In this document: positions 21,521 to 30,410 of the stretch, in pieces
Layout of the letters: every line of letters begins with the position of its first letter
Position numbering within the stretch: position 1 is the first letter of the stretch
Virus record (IMG/VR): IMGVR_UViG_3300011258_000481
Span: 1 to 33,396 of that record
Direction: 5' to 3' (one strand)
Length of the DNA: 33,396 nucleotides
DNA from: a virus
Program-made: the position numbers and the translations under genes
Notes under the pieces: model-generated
What the model saw: only the letters and a program-made list of their open reading frames with translations
Database searches by the model: none
What the model was told of the DNA's origin: nothing

Positions 21521-23643
21521 TGAAGATACAAAAGTTTAATCCAAAGTCTCCGCTTACAGCACAGATAGGTGTTGTTCAACCATCAAATGCAGCTGTACGT
21601 TCTGCTCAACAGCAACAGCAAACTGCATCTCAATTAGGCCAGATGGCCTTTAGAATGGCTGTGCAAGAGCAACAGGATGTCGGCAGGGAGTACGCTGTTA
21701 ATCTTGTAACGCGCGATGAAAAAACAGGTAGGATTGAATATCAGGAGATACCTGATGCGATGTCTCCGACTGCGCGCCGTACAGCACAGCCGCTTATAGA
21801 TACAAAATATCAAAACTCATTAAAAGCAGACTTGCTTGCAAAGGGTAAGTTAAAGCGCACTAACGAAGATGGCAGTTCAGCTAATTTTGAAGTTTATAAA
21901 ACAGCTATGGAATCATATATTGCTGAAACAGCAAAGCTGAATCCAAGATATGCTGGCTTTATTAATGAGATTGGCGGCGCTGTAGCGGCGCAACATGCAA
22001 CCGACATTCAGATTAAATCTTATGAAGCGGCTATGGCGCTCGATAAGCGCACAAGAAAAAAATATTTTAACAATGAAGCTATACCTGCATTGCGCGCCAC
22101 ATCTGCATCTTCAAGTGGTGATACGCCATCATTTGATAATGATGCTGATGGTGTGGGTGATACGATTGCTGACCAATTATATAGGAATATTTTAGCAGAC
22201 ATTGATGATTATGCCTTAGAGCATAAGCTAGATGCAGAAGAAGAAAATAAATTATTGCAAAGCGCTAAGATGGCGCGCTATGGCGGTCAGATAGATAGAA
22301 TGACTGCTGTTGTTTCTGCACTTGCAGAAAGCCAAAGCCCAGATAATCCATTTAATTTAGAATCTGCTTATCTTAATGCGATAGCAAACGCATTGGATAA
22401 TCCAACTTCATTAGCCGCACAGCCACCAGCAATGCAAGAGGCGCTTGCTGAAATTGGATTTACATCAGAGTTCTTAGAACAAAATGATATGTACGATGTG
22501 CGCGATAAATTATCAAATGAGGTATCTAAGTTTCAAGGAAGGAGAAAAGAGGAGGCTGAAAATTATGCCAATCGAATACGGCAACAGGAAACCGAATATG
22601 ATATAAGCGTCGGCGCTGTGTTAAGCCAGAAGCAAGCTAATGATTATTTTACACAAGTTCTTGGTGTTAAAGATGGCTATGACCTTCTTAACAACCTTGA
22701 CCAGATAATGTCAGACACAGAAGGGGCTGGTTATCAAATTATTATGGGTCGCGGCCCCTTGCCTGAACCTGTAGTAGAAATTTTTACAGACCAAAGCATT
22801 ATTGATTTAGTTGGCGCAGAAAAAAAACTAACAAAATTAGTAGAATTATATCGCAATGTCACAAATGATGGCGCGTCATCCATGTCTCGCGGCATGACAC
22901 AAGAAGCCATAACAAACATGGAAGAGATTAGTGCTTATAATGCTGGCATAGTAACCATGCCGTTTGAACAGTTTCAAACCAGACGAAGAGACTATATGGC
23001 AATACCACTAAATATTCGTAACGATAATTTAAAAGCCGCATTAGGCGATGACCAATCGTTAGGGCAGTTTGTACGGCGATATTTAGACCTTGATGATGAT
23101 GCAACAGGGCAAGAGATTACTCACTTTATGAAGGTAACGCCGATGTTGCTTTATTATCATGGTGAGGAAAAAACAAAAAAGATATTAAGAGAATCCGCTG
23201 ACAGAGTGTTTGCTGAATCAGATTTTATTTATGCGCGTGAAGGTGACAGCACACGCGGTATGTATTCACCAGAAGTGCGTTATGGCAATTACTTTCCTAC
23301 CTTCCGCACCAGTGTCGATTTGAAATTAGCAACAATAGATGGAAATTTTGCTTTAGGCAAAACGCATTCGCTTCTTGCAACAGGACAGGGCGGCGCGAAC
23401 CTTCCTATTTATATCGTTGTTGATAAAGAAACAGGACATCAAGTTATTCATAATGGCGCACCAATGATGGTTGGCGGTAATGCTGTAAGGGCTGAAATGC
23501 AATCAGACCATCGTATGCGCCGCAATAAGGAGAAAGCGCAACTTCGTGATGCAGAATTCAGATTAAATAGCAATAGACAAAGATATGAAAACCCAGAGTA
23601 CAAATCTTTTAAATTTGCACATGAACAGAATGAACAGCAATGA
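21520..23643 (+). CDS. internal virion protein C (gp15-like)
   Basis: 707 residues, the size of T7 gp15 (747). Mostly helical and soluble: a Gln-rich N-terminal helix (RSAQQQQQTASQLGQMAFRMAVQEQQDVGREYAVN), repeated helical hairpins and a long central helical region. In T7 it builds the periplasmic part of the DNA-ejection tube. No catalytic motif is seen. It overlaps the next gene by four bases (ATGA). Identity is by position, length and composition rather than by a specific motif. Confidence 0.75.
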   Translation: MKIQKFNPKSPLTAQIGVVQPSNAAVRSAQQQQQTASQLGQMAFRMAVQEQQDVGREYAVNLVTRDEKTGRIEYQEIPDAMSPTARRTAQPLIDTKYQNSLKADLLAKGKLKRTNEDGSSANFEVYKTAMESYIAETAKLNPRYAGFINEIGGAVAAQHATDIQIKSYEAAMALDKRTRKKYFNNEAIPALRATSASSSGDTPSFDNDADGVGDTIADQLYRNILADIDDYALEHKLDAEEENKLLQSAKMARYGGQIDRMTAVVSALAESQSPDNPFNLESAYLNAIANALDNPTSLAAQPPAMQEALAEIGFTSEFLEQNDMYDVRDKLSNEVSKFQGRRKEEAENYANRIRQQETEYDISVGAVLSQKQANDYFTQVLGVKDGYDLLNNLDQIMSDTEGAGYQIIMGRGPLPEPVVEIFTDQSIIDLVGAEKKLTKLVELYRNVTNDGASSMSRGMTQEAITNMEEISAYNAGIVTMPFEQFQTRRRDYMAIPLNIRNDNLKAALGDDQSLGQFVRRYLDLDDDATGQEITHFMKVTPMLLYYHGEEKTKKILRESADRVFAESDFIYAREGDSTRGMYSPEVRYGNYFPTFRTSVDLKLATIDGNFALGKTHSLLATGQGGANLPIYIVVDKETGHQVIHNGAPMMVGGNAVRAEMQSDHRMRRNKEKAQLRDAEFRLNSNRQRYENPEYKSFKFAHEQNEQQ

Positions 23644-26600
23644 TTGAGTTAGAGCCAAACCCCCGCCCTTACTTACAGTCTATTCCGTCTGAAATGCAGT
23701 TACAAACTGACAGCGGTTGGTGGGATGGCTTCAAAGCGAATGTTGCCTATAACAATATGCCAATGATTGAGAGTGGGCATGAAGCATATCTGTTTGGTAG
23801 CATTGTTAAAGACCCATCATTTAGTGTTGCCGATAATATAAAAGATGAGTACCTGCCCTATTGGGATGATTTGGTGCGCGCTAAGAATATGGATCACCTC
23901 CGTTTCTTAGAGAACCGTGTAGATAAAGTCATTGAACGTAGAGAAATTATGGCAGGTGCACACTGGTCAACAGCTATTGCTGGCGGCATTGCTGACCCAT
24001 TATTTCTTACAGCTTTTGTGCCTGCTCTTAACGCTGTTAATTTAGGCAAGACAGTCTTTCAAGGCGCTACTCGTTTAGGCGCAGTTGGCGGCGCTTATGG
24101 TATTGCGTCTGAGGCCCGTAGAGCGCCGTTTGCTGTAGCAGACGAGGACTATGAGGCGGCATGGAACATAGGCACTGCAACGGCTTTGAGCGCTGTTACA
24201 GGCGGTATTCTGAAAGGGGTTCCAAATGCAGCGCCTTTTATAAAATCATCTACAAAAAAAGCCTGGCTAAAAGCACAAGGAAAACCTTTTAATCACATGG
24301 TTGATGAAGGCAAAGAAGGGCTGAATGTCGGCACAGATAACGCATTTGATTCTAAGATAGAGAATCCATTTGGCTCACCGCTTCAACGGCTGGTATTAGA
24401 CAATAAAAAAGTACCGCAATTTATAAAAGAATATGCAATCAAGATGAATGGTAATTCATCTATCTCGCTTGTAGGTACGGCTGACCAAGCTATTCCTCCA
24501 TCTGTTGGACAACGCTCTGCTGTTTATGATGGCAGAGCTAGGAAAATGGAAGAAACATTGCGTGATTTGCATAAGCAACATGCAACAAATGGTCGGCAAC
24601 AAAAAGCAAGACAGTTTATGGGCGCTTATACAGCAGACTTTAACCCATTTAATCAAGATTTTGATGAGTTTCTTGAAGATTTAATTACAAAATATATTCA
24701 ATCAACATCACCAAGCGCACAGCGCAAGGCTCTTGAGGGGCTAAGTGACCAGCAAAAGCAGGGCTTTACAGCTATTAAAGAGTTCTTTGATGAGTTTGAT
24801 GGTGACATGCGAGAGGTTGGATTACTCAAAGATGATGCCGCAATCAAGCTAGAGATAGAAGCACTCACCGCAAAGATTGAAAAGAAGACAGGTGTATCAG
24901 CAAATATAGAAGCATCTGCTCGTAAAGGCGGCGGTACAACTGCAAAGCAAGGCGGCAAGCTCACAGATATTGATGATGAGGTAGGCGCATTACGCAAACG
25001 CATTGTTGATTTGGAAGATGCATTGCAGTCACCAACACGCAAAGGCTATGTGTTTTCTATCTATTACGACAAGTTGAAGTTGAAAGACCCTGCGGAAGCC
25101 GCGCGATTTAAAGAGATATTTACAACACATTACACAAACAAAGGACTGCCTGATCCAAAGCAAAGCGCAGACAATACATATAACACCATCATGGAAATGG
25201 ATGCAGATGATTTAATTGATGCGCGTCCAGCAGGCATTGCAGGTAATTCTAAACATTTAAAACACCGCAAGACAGACATTGATGAGCATCTTATCAATGA
25301 CTTCATGGTGAAAAATATGGATGTGTTCTACACCTACGCTAATCGTGCTGGTAAGAAGATTGAGTTTCAGCGCGCTTATGATGGTAAGACAATCGATGAG
25401 TTAATAGAAGAAATTGATAAAGGATTACGCAAAGCAAAGTTTGCTGATGAAGATATAGCGCAGATTCGTTCTGCATTTTATGGCGACCATGACCGTCTTA
25501 TGGGTGCATTGATTAGAAGTCCTGATAGATTAGATAATCAGCTGTCAAAGTTTTCTAAGTTTATGTCTGGCATTACCTATCTTGGTGGCGCCGGTATTTC
25601 TGCTGTTACTGACATAGCCACAATTTCTTTCGCTCATGGGTTAAAGCCAACATTAAAAGCTGGTGTTGCAATGTTAAATGCAAACACACGCAATGCTACT
25701 TTCAAGCAAGCAAGGGAAGCTGGTACTGCGCTCGATATGGCGCGCAACATAGCACAGCGAAAGATATTAGGAGATTCTTTGCGTAGTGTTCAGCCGAACA
25801 AGCTCGAGCGAACACAAGAGATAGGCTCTCGTTTCTTTTATACGGCTAACTTTCTTGGTCCGATTACCACAACTTACAAAGTATTAGACCAAATATTAGT
25901 GAATGATAAATTCATACGGCTTAGTAAGAAGTTAGCTGATGGTACAATTGATGCGCGTGATAAAGAATATTTATTCCGTTATGGCATTGATGAAGAATTG
26001 GCTGCTTACATAAATAAGATGCCAACAGAGCGCGCTGAAGCTGACGACTTCATGCTTGCTAATACAGATGCATGGCCTCGTAAGACACCCAAAGACCGTG
26101 AGATGATACGCAGATATCAAGCGGCAACTAATGCTCACGCTGATAATGCTGTTGTTATGGGCACAGCTTTTGACCGCCCTCTTATTATGGATGGCGTTAC
26201 TTACATTAAAGATAATGCTTACACACAAGCTATGCGTAAGCAGTTTCCAAAACTATATGAGATTGATGAGAAAGCATCGACTGCACAAACAAAGATGGTG
26301 CGTCTTGAATCTGGCACAATGACCCTGCCCTTCACCTTTATGAATTTTGCGTTTGGTGCAAACAATAAAATCTTAGGTGCAATGCGTGACCCTGCCCGCA
26401 AACATAGAATGCAAGGTGCTATCTCATTGATGGCAATGTCTTACATTACGTTAGAGATAAAAGACCGCTATTGGTGGCGGCAGGCAAAAGATAATTGGAC
26501 TGATTCACCTGACATGATAGCGCGCTTGGTAGACCATTCTGGTTTAACTGGCATCTATTCTGACCTTGGTTATTTAGGGCTTTCTATGGCGGCTAATTTC

Positions 26601-26855
26601 TCTGATAGCCCAGAAGATTTTGTTATCTCACCACGTTATTTAAATCCAGACAGGAAGCAAAGATTTGCAGATGGTTTAACTGAACCATTTGGCGCTCCTG
26701 TTGGGTTAGGACTTTCTTACTTCAGAGCCACGCGTTCATTTCTTGATGGCGACTTTAATGAAGGAAGCAAAGAATTATTTTATAGCTCACCATTTGTAGG
26801 GTTGCCGCTTATTCGTGATGATATGCGTGACCTTGTACTTGGATCAAGACGATAA
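23640..26855 (+). CDS. internal virion protein D (gp16-like ejection protein)
   Basis: 1071 residues; T7 gp16 has 1318. The opening (GWWDGFKANVAYNNMPMIESGHEAYLFG) and the early hydrophobic stretch (AGAHWSTAIAGGIADPLFLTAFVPALNAVNLG) are typical of gp16-like ends that insert into the inner membrane. I find no lysozyme-like (SLT) motif at the N-terminus, which T7 gp16 has and many marine podoviruses lack. Middle region has long charged helices with a coiled-coil segment (LEIEALTAKIEKKTG); C-terminus ends FVGLPLIRDDMRDL. Expected to cross the cell envelope with the genome. Confidence 0.82.
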   Translation: MIELEPNPRPYLQSIPSEMQLQTDSGWWDGFKANVAYNNMPMIESGHEAYLFGSIVKDPSFSVADNIKDEYLPYWDDLVRAKNMDHLRFLENRVDKVIERREIMAGAHWSTAIAGGIADPLFLTAFVPALNAVNLGKTVFQGATRLGAVGGAYGIASEARRAPFAVADEDYEAAWNIGTATALSAVTGGILKGVPNAAPFIKSSTKKAWLKAQGKPFNHMVDEGKEGLNVGTDNAFDSKIENPFGSPLQRLVLDNKKVPQFIKEYAIKMNGNSSISLVGTADQAIPPSVGQRSAVYDGRARKMEETLRDLHKQHATNGRQQKARQFMGAYTADFNPFNQDFDEFLEDLITKYIQSTSPSAQRKALEGLSDQQKQGFTAIKEFFDEFDGDMREVGLLKDDAAIKLEIEALTAKIEKKTGVSANIEASARKGGGTTAKQGGKLTDIDDEVGALRKRIVDLEDALQSPTRKGYVFSIYYDKLKLKDPAEAARFKEIFTTHYTNKGLPDPKQSADNTYNTIMEMDADDLIDARPAGIAGNSKHLKHRKTDIDEHLINDFMVKNMDVFYTYANRAGKKIEFQRAYDGKTIDELIEEIDKGLRKAKFADEDIAQIRSAFYGDHDRLMGALIRSPDRLDNQLSKFSKFMSGITYLGGAGISAVTDIATISFAHGLKPTLKAGVAMLNANTRNATFKQAREAGTALDMARNIAQRKILGDSLRSVQPNKLERTQEIGSRFFYTANFLGPITTTYKVLDQILVNDKFIRLSKKLADGTIDARDKEYLFRYGIDEELAAYINKMPTERAEADDFMLANTDAWPRKTPKDREMIRRYQAATNAHADNAVVMGTAFDRPLIMDGVTYIKDNAYTQAMRKQFPKLYEIDEKASTAQTKMVRLESGTMTLPFTFMNFAFGANNKILGAMRDPARKHRMQGAISLMAMSYITLEIKDRYWWRQAKDNWTDSPDMIARLVDHSGLTGIYSDLGYLGLSMAANFSDSPEDFVISPRYLNPDRKQRFADGLTEPFGAPVGLGLSYFRATRSFLDGDFNEGSKELFYSSPFVGLPLIRDDMRDLVLGSRR

Positions 26856-26858
26856 TAA

Positions 26859-26891
26859 TGTGCGTTGATACCTGCATTTATGCATGATAGG
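26859..26891 (+). promoter_or_regulatory. tail-fibre promoter with operator
   Basis: AATGTGCGTTGATA holds a TGTGCG element (26859-26864) and -35-like TTGATA (26865-26870). The perfect palindrome TGCATTTATGCA (26873-26884) follows and GATAGG (26886-26891) is a possible -10, only 15 bases from the -35. The lysis promoter at 31521 has the same TGTGCG to -10 distance (27 bases) and also an operator. A repressor bound here would block initiation. Confidence 0.5.
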
Positions 26892-26899
26892 GGAACAGA

Positions 26900-28720
26900 A
26901 TGACAATTAGTTTAACAGATAATTCACCAAGAATAGCAGTTGATTTTGGCTCTGTAACACTGGGCCAAACTCATAAGAGCTTTACTGTGAGCTTTGAGTT
27001 CTTCGATGCGGCTGACTTGAATGTATATATCAATGGTACATTAAAGACATTAACAACTCATTACACTGTAACAGGCGGCAATGGTTCTACTGGCACAATT
27101 TCTCTTTCAACAGCAGGCACATCTGTTACAGATAAAGTTGTTATCACAAGAGATATTGCATTAGCTAGAACGACAGATTTTCCAACATCAGGCCCATTTG
27201 ATGTTACGTCATTAAACTTAGAATTAGATAAATTCATTGCTATCTCTGCTGATTTGAAAGACCAAGCTAGTCGCGCCTTACAGCTAACAGACTTTGATGT
27301 TAATGCTAATCTAACATTGCCTGCCTTAGATGACCGTAAAGGCAGAGTGCTTGCATTTAATTCTACCACTGGTGAATCTGAAGCTGGGCCTAGCATTGGT
27401 AATGTTTCAAGCATATCAGCAATAACAGCAGACATTAGTACATTAGCTGATATTGAAGATGGAACGGATGCTACAGATGCGATCCAAACCGTTGCAGGTA
27501 TATCTGGCAACGTTACTACGGTGGCTGGCGTCGCGGCTAATGTAACTACTGTTGCTGGGATATCTGGCAATGTTACAGCGGTTGCTGGTGATGAAGCAGA
27601 CATTGGAACTGTTGCAACAAATATTGCTAACGTAAACACTGTGGCTGGTATAGACGGTAATGTAACTACGGTTGCTGGAATACAGGCTAATGTTACTACT
27701 GTTGCTGGCATACAAGCTAACGTAACTACAGTTGCAAGCAATGATGCAAATGTTACGGCTGTTGCTGGTAATGCCGTAAACATTAACACTGTTGCTGGTC
27801 AGACTACTAACTTACAGAACGTAACCAACAATTTAACAGCTATTCAAAATGCAGCGCAGAATGCATCAAACGCATCTGCTGATGCGATAGCGGCGGCGGC
27901 TAGTGCTTCTGCGGCGGCAAACTCATTCGATGACTTTGACGACAAATACTTAGGCTCAAAGGCTCTGGCGGCTGACGCAAATCCAACAGTGGACAATGAT
28001 GGCAATGCATTAGTTACAGGTACGCTTTATTTCAATCAGTCTGCAAACGAAATGCGGGTCTACGATGGTGGCTCATGGATTGCCGCATCTTCTGCTGGCG
28101 GTGCATCTCTTCTTGAATATAAATACACAGCTACGGCTGGTCAGGTTACATTTACTGGTTCTGATGATGCGAGTAATATTCTCAGCTACACAGTTTCTAA
28201 TCTTATTGTAATCTTAAACGGTGTTATTCTTGAAAATGGTGGAGATTATACAGCCACTAACGGCTCAAGCATAGTGCTTACAACTGGTGCGACTGTAAAT
28301 GATGAGCTAAACATCATAGCATTTAAGTCATTCACTGTGGCTGACATGGTTAGCAAAACTAACGGTGGTACTTTCGGTGGTAACGTAGACTTTGGTGCTG
28401 GCATTGATGTTACAGGAAACATTACAGTTACAGGTACAGTTGATGGTCGTGATGTAGCGGCTGATGGCACAAAGCTAGACGCTATAGAGGCTTCAGCAGA
28501 CGTAACTGACACTGCAAACGTGACTTCTGCTGGTGCATTAATGACAAGCGGCGGAACTCTTACTGGTGCGCTTAACTTTGGTACATCTAAATGGAGCATC
28601 GAATTAGACGCAGGGGATAACGACCTAAACTTTAAGTATAACGGAACGACTGTATTCAAACTGGCAAGCAATGGGGCGGTAACATCTGCAAATGACGTTA
28701 CAGCGTTTGGCTCTCCGTAA
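26900..28720 (+). CDS. tail fibre protein (T7 gp17-type N-terminus)
   Basis: 606 residues. N-terminal 130 residues match the T7 tail-fibre anchor pattern (FEFFDAADLNVYINGTLKTLTTHYTVTGG, GTISLSTAGTSVTDKVVITRDIALARTTDF, LNLELDKFIAISADLKDQASRALQL), which docks to the tail. Residues about 197-305 are some eleven copies of a ten-residue repeat NVTTVAGIxx, likely a trimeric shaft. An Ala-rich helix (ADAIAAAASASAAA) and strand-rich distal domains follow. The last 47 residues are repeated in the gene at 29961-30320. ATG 26900 has GGGGAA upstream. TAATG junction to the glycine-rich tip gene. Confidence 0.88.
   Translation: MTISLTDNSPRIAVDFGSVTLGQTHKSFTVSFEFFDAADLNVYINGTLKTLTTHYTVTGGNGSTGTISLSTAGTSVTDKVVITRDIALARTTDFPTSGPFDVTSLNLELDKFIAISADLKDQASRALQLTDFDVNANLTLPALDDRKGRVLAFNSTTGESEAGPSIGNVSSISAITADISTLADIEDGTDATDAIQTVAGISGNVTTVAGVAANVTTVAGISGNVTAVAGDEADIGTVATNIANVNTVAGIDGNVTTVAGIQANVTTVAGIQANVTTVASNDANVTAVAGNAVNINTVAGQTTNLQNVTNNLTAIQNAAQNASNASADAIAAAASASAAANSFDDFDDKYLGSKALAADANPTVDNDGNALVTGTLYFNQSANEMRVYDGGSWIAASSAGGASLLEYKYTATAGQVTFTGSDDASNILSYTVSNLIVILNGVILENGGDYTATNGSSIVLTTGATVNDELNIIAFKSFTVADMVSKTNGGTFGGNVDFGAGIDVTGNITVTGTVDGRDVAADGTKLDAIEASADVTDTANVTSAGALMTSGGTLTGALNFGTSKWSIELDAGDNDLNFKYNGTTVFKLASNGAVTSANDVTAFGSP
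27490..27810 (+). repeat. 30-bp tandem repeats in the fibre shaft
   Basis: The coding sequence repeats a 30-bp unit translating to NVTTVAGIxx with variations (NVTAVAGDEA, NVNTVAGIDG, NINTVAGQTT). Third codon positions vary widely between units, so the repeats are old or under protein-level selection rather than a recent expansion. Copy-number changes here would alter fibre length. Confidence 0.75.
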
Positions 28721-28810
28721 TGGCGTTGCAAGGTAGTGGCGCAATTACCCTATCGAATATTCAGACTGAGTTCGGTGGGTCTAACCCTATTTCACTTAGC
28801 GAATACTATG
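28577..28810 (+). repeat. duplicated fibre-tip cassette, copy 1
   Basis: A direct repeat spanning a gene junction: the last 47 codons of the tail fibre plus the first 30 or so codons of the next gene. It matches 30177-30410. By eye the fibre-end parts share 38 of 47 residues and the next-gene starts 24 of 30. The 5' end of the match lies at FGTS codons. Confidence 0.8.
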
Positions 28811-29661
28811 ATGCTTCATCGGGAATACCTGCAAGCGGTGAGATAGATATATCTGATTTCTACGGAGCATCAGCGGCTATTACTGTTGAATATATGCTTA
28901 TCGCTGGTGGCGGTGGTGGTGCTTTTTATGGGGGTGCTGGGGGCGGTGCTGGTGGACTTTTATCTGGTTCATTTGATATTGCCAGTGGCGTATCCAAAGC
29001 CATCACTATCGGGGCTGGTGGTACTTCTTTTGTAGCCGCTAATAACTCCAACAATCACGGCGCTAATGGTACTAACTCAGTAATCGCAGGTGTTGGCACA
29101 GCCATTCGTGGCGGTGGTGGCGCAGGTGGTTTGAACTCAGGACGCAATGGACGTTCGGGGGGTTCTGGTGGCGGTGGACAAGGCCATCCGGGAACGGGTT
29201 CTGGGGGTGCTGGAACTTCTGGACAGGGCAATCGTGGCGGGAACGTAGTGAATGACTACCACGGCGGAGGCGGTGGGGGAGCAACTCAAGTCGGCGCAGG
29301 TGGAAACAATCCCAACGGCGGTAATGGCTCATCAGCTTTCTCAGCTTGGGGTGCGGCTACATCTTCTGGTGAAAACATCGGTGGCACTCGCTGGTTTGCA
29401 GGTGGCGGCGGCGGTTATAACCGAGATGCTACACACGGCGTAGGCGGTAAAGGCGGTGGGGGAGATTATGGCTCAAACTCTAACGGCATTAATGGCACAG
29501 GTGGCGGAGCAGGTGGTGATGGTGGAAACACGAAATCTGGCGGCAACGGTATTTGCCTGTTGAGATACGCAGGTTCACAGGTTTGCTCTGGCGGAACGGT
29601 CTATAGTTCGGGCGGTTATACCTACCACAAATTCACATCATCCGGCACATTTACAGGATAG
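28720..29661 (+). CDS. glycine-rich tail-tip/adhesin protein
   Basis: 313 residues. The first 60 residues (MALQGSGAITLSNIQTEFGG, then EIDISDFYGAS) are a module common in marine phage tail-tip genes and are repeated in the gene at 30320. The rest is exceptionally Gly-rich (runs of GGGG with Asn, Ser, Ala), ending in a strand-rich cap (ICLLRYAGSQVCSGGTVYSSGGYTYHKFTSSGTFTG). Such sequences can form polyglycine-II helix sandwiches, as in the gp38 adhesins of some T-even phages, that present variable loops to the host. Receptor recognition is thus likely, by inference. Confidence 0.75.
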   Translation: MALQGSGAITLSNIQTEFGGSNPISLSEYYDASSGIPASGEIDISDFYGASAAITVEYMLIAGGGGGAFYGGAGGGAGGLLSGSFDIASGVSKAITIGAGGTSFVAANNSNNHGANGTNSVIAGVGTAIRGGGGAGGLNSGRNGRSGGSGGGGQGHPGTGSGGAGTSGQGNRGGNVVNDYHGGGGGGATQVGAGGNNPNGGNGSSAFSAWGAATSSGENIGGTRWFAGGGGGYNRDATHGVGGKGGGGDYGSNSNGINGTGGGAGGDGGNTKSGGNGICLLRYAGSQVCSGGTVYSSGGYTYHKFTSSGTFTG

Positions 29662-29664
29662 GCT

Positions 29665-29964
29665 ATGGGATATTATGCAAAAGTTATCAACGGCACTGTT
29701 GAGGAAGTAATTGTAGCTGACCAAGACTTTATTAATACGCTTCCAGAAGAAGAAGATTGGAAGGCTTGTATTGAACTTACAGGTAACGGCTTTGTCTACG
29801 ACTATACAGACCAAGCCTTTTACCCACCACAACCGTGGCCTTCTTGGACGCTTAACAAAACACTGCGTGAGTATGAACCTCCAGTGCCATTCCCTGATGA
29901 CTTTAGCCTTATGGCTTATCATTGGGATGAAGATAATCTCCAATTTTTGAGGACAAATATATGA
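29665..29964 (+). CDS. tail-fibre-associated small protein, 99 aa
   Basis: The start MGYYAKVINGTVEEVIVADQ, then YDYTDQAFYPPQPWPSWTLNKT and PPVPFPDDFSLMAYHWDEDN, is a familiar layout in cyanophage and other marine phage tail regions, where it is annotated as hypothetical or fibre-assembly related. AGGAT lies before ATG 29665. The Pro/Trp-rich middle suggests a binding surface. It overlaps the next start by four bases. Role inferred from location only. Confidence 0.65.
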   Translation: MGYYAKVINGTVEEVIVADQDFINTLPEEEDWKACIELTGNGFVYDYTDQAFYPPQPWPSWTLNKTLREYEPPVPFPDDFSLMAYHWDEDNLQFLRTNI

Positions 29965-30320
29965 CAAAAGCAAGAGATATGGCAGATATTGTAGGCGGTG
30001 GCTTTGCCATTCCGTCAACATCGCTTGGCAACGCTGTGCCAGCAGATGGTTCGATAACTTCTGCGAAACTGGCTGTTGATGCTATTACTCCGTCTGCGCT
30101 TCCAGATGAGCTAGTCGTAAGCGATACGTCACCACAGCTTGGAGCTACGCTAGACACGAATGGACACGCTATTCAGTTTGGTACATCTGCTTGGACTATC
30201 GAACTTGATACAGGCGATAACGACCTTCTATTCAAATACAATGGAACAGCAGTCTACAAGTTAGCATCTAACGGAGCAGTCACTTCGGCAAACAATATGA
30301 CTGCCTTTGGTTCAGTCTAA
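29961..30320 (+). CDS. free-standing fibre-tip linker protein, 119 aa
   Basis: Starts MTKARDMADIVGGGFAIPST, then SLGNAVPADGSITSAKLAVDAITPSALPDE, segments typical of marine phage tail fibres. Its last 47 residues (from FGTSAWTIELDTGDNDLLFK) repeat the very end of the tail fibre at 26900-28720 with about 38 identities. It thus looks like a fibre end detached from a shaft. TAATG leads into the LamG-like gene exactly as the fibre leads into the glycine-rich gene. Confidence 0.7.
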   Translation: MTKARDMADIVGGGFAIPSTSLGNAVPADGSITSAKLAVDAITPSALPDELVVSDTSPQLGATLDTNGHAIQFGTSAWTIELDTGDNDLLFKYNGTAVYKLASNGAVTSANNMTAFGSV

Positions 30321-30410
30321 TGGCTTTACAGGGTAGTGGCGCAATCAGTTTCGCCAATATACAAACTGAGTTCGGTGGCTCTAACCCAATAGGTATAAAT
30401 GAGTATTACA
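30177..30410 (+). repeat. duplicated fibre-tip cassette, copy 2
   Basis: Second copy of the cassette at 28577-28810, 1.6 kb downstream and in direct orientation, again crossing a TAATG gene junction. Recombination between the copies would remove the glycine-rich tip and the 99-residue gene and join the main fibre to the LamG-like tip. Confidence 0.8.

Noticed and set aside
27061-27789. Long antisense ORF (242 codons) in the tail fibre
   Set aside because: It mirrors the 30-bp repeats of the fibre shaft; open antisense frames are expected from such repeats, and no start signal is seen.
28246-28731. Antisense ORF of 161 codons at the fibre end
   Set aside because: Shadow of the Thr/Gly/Ala-rich fibre coding sequence.
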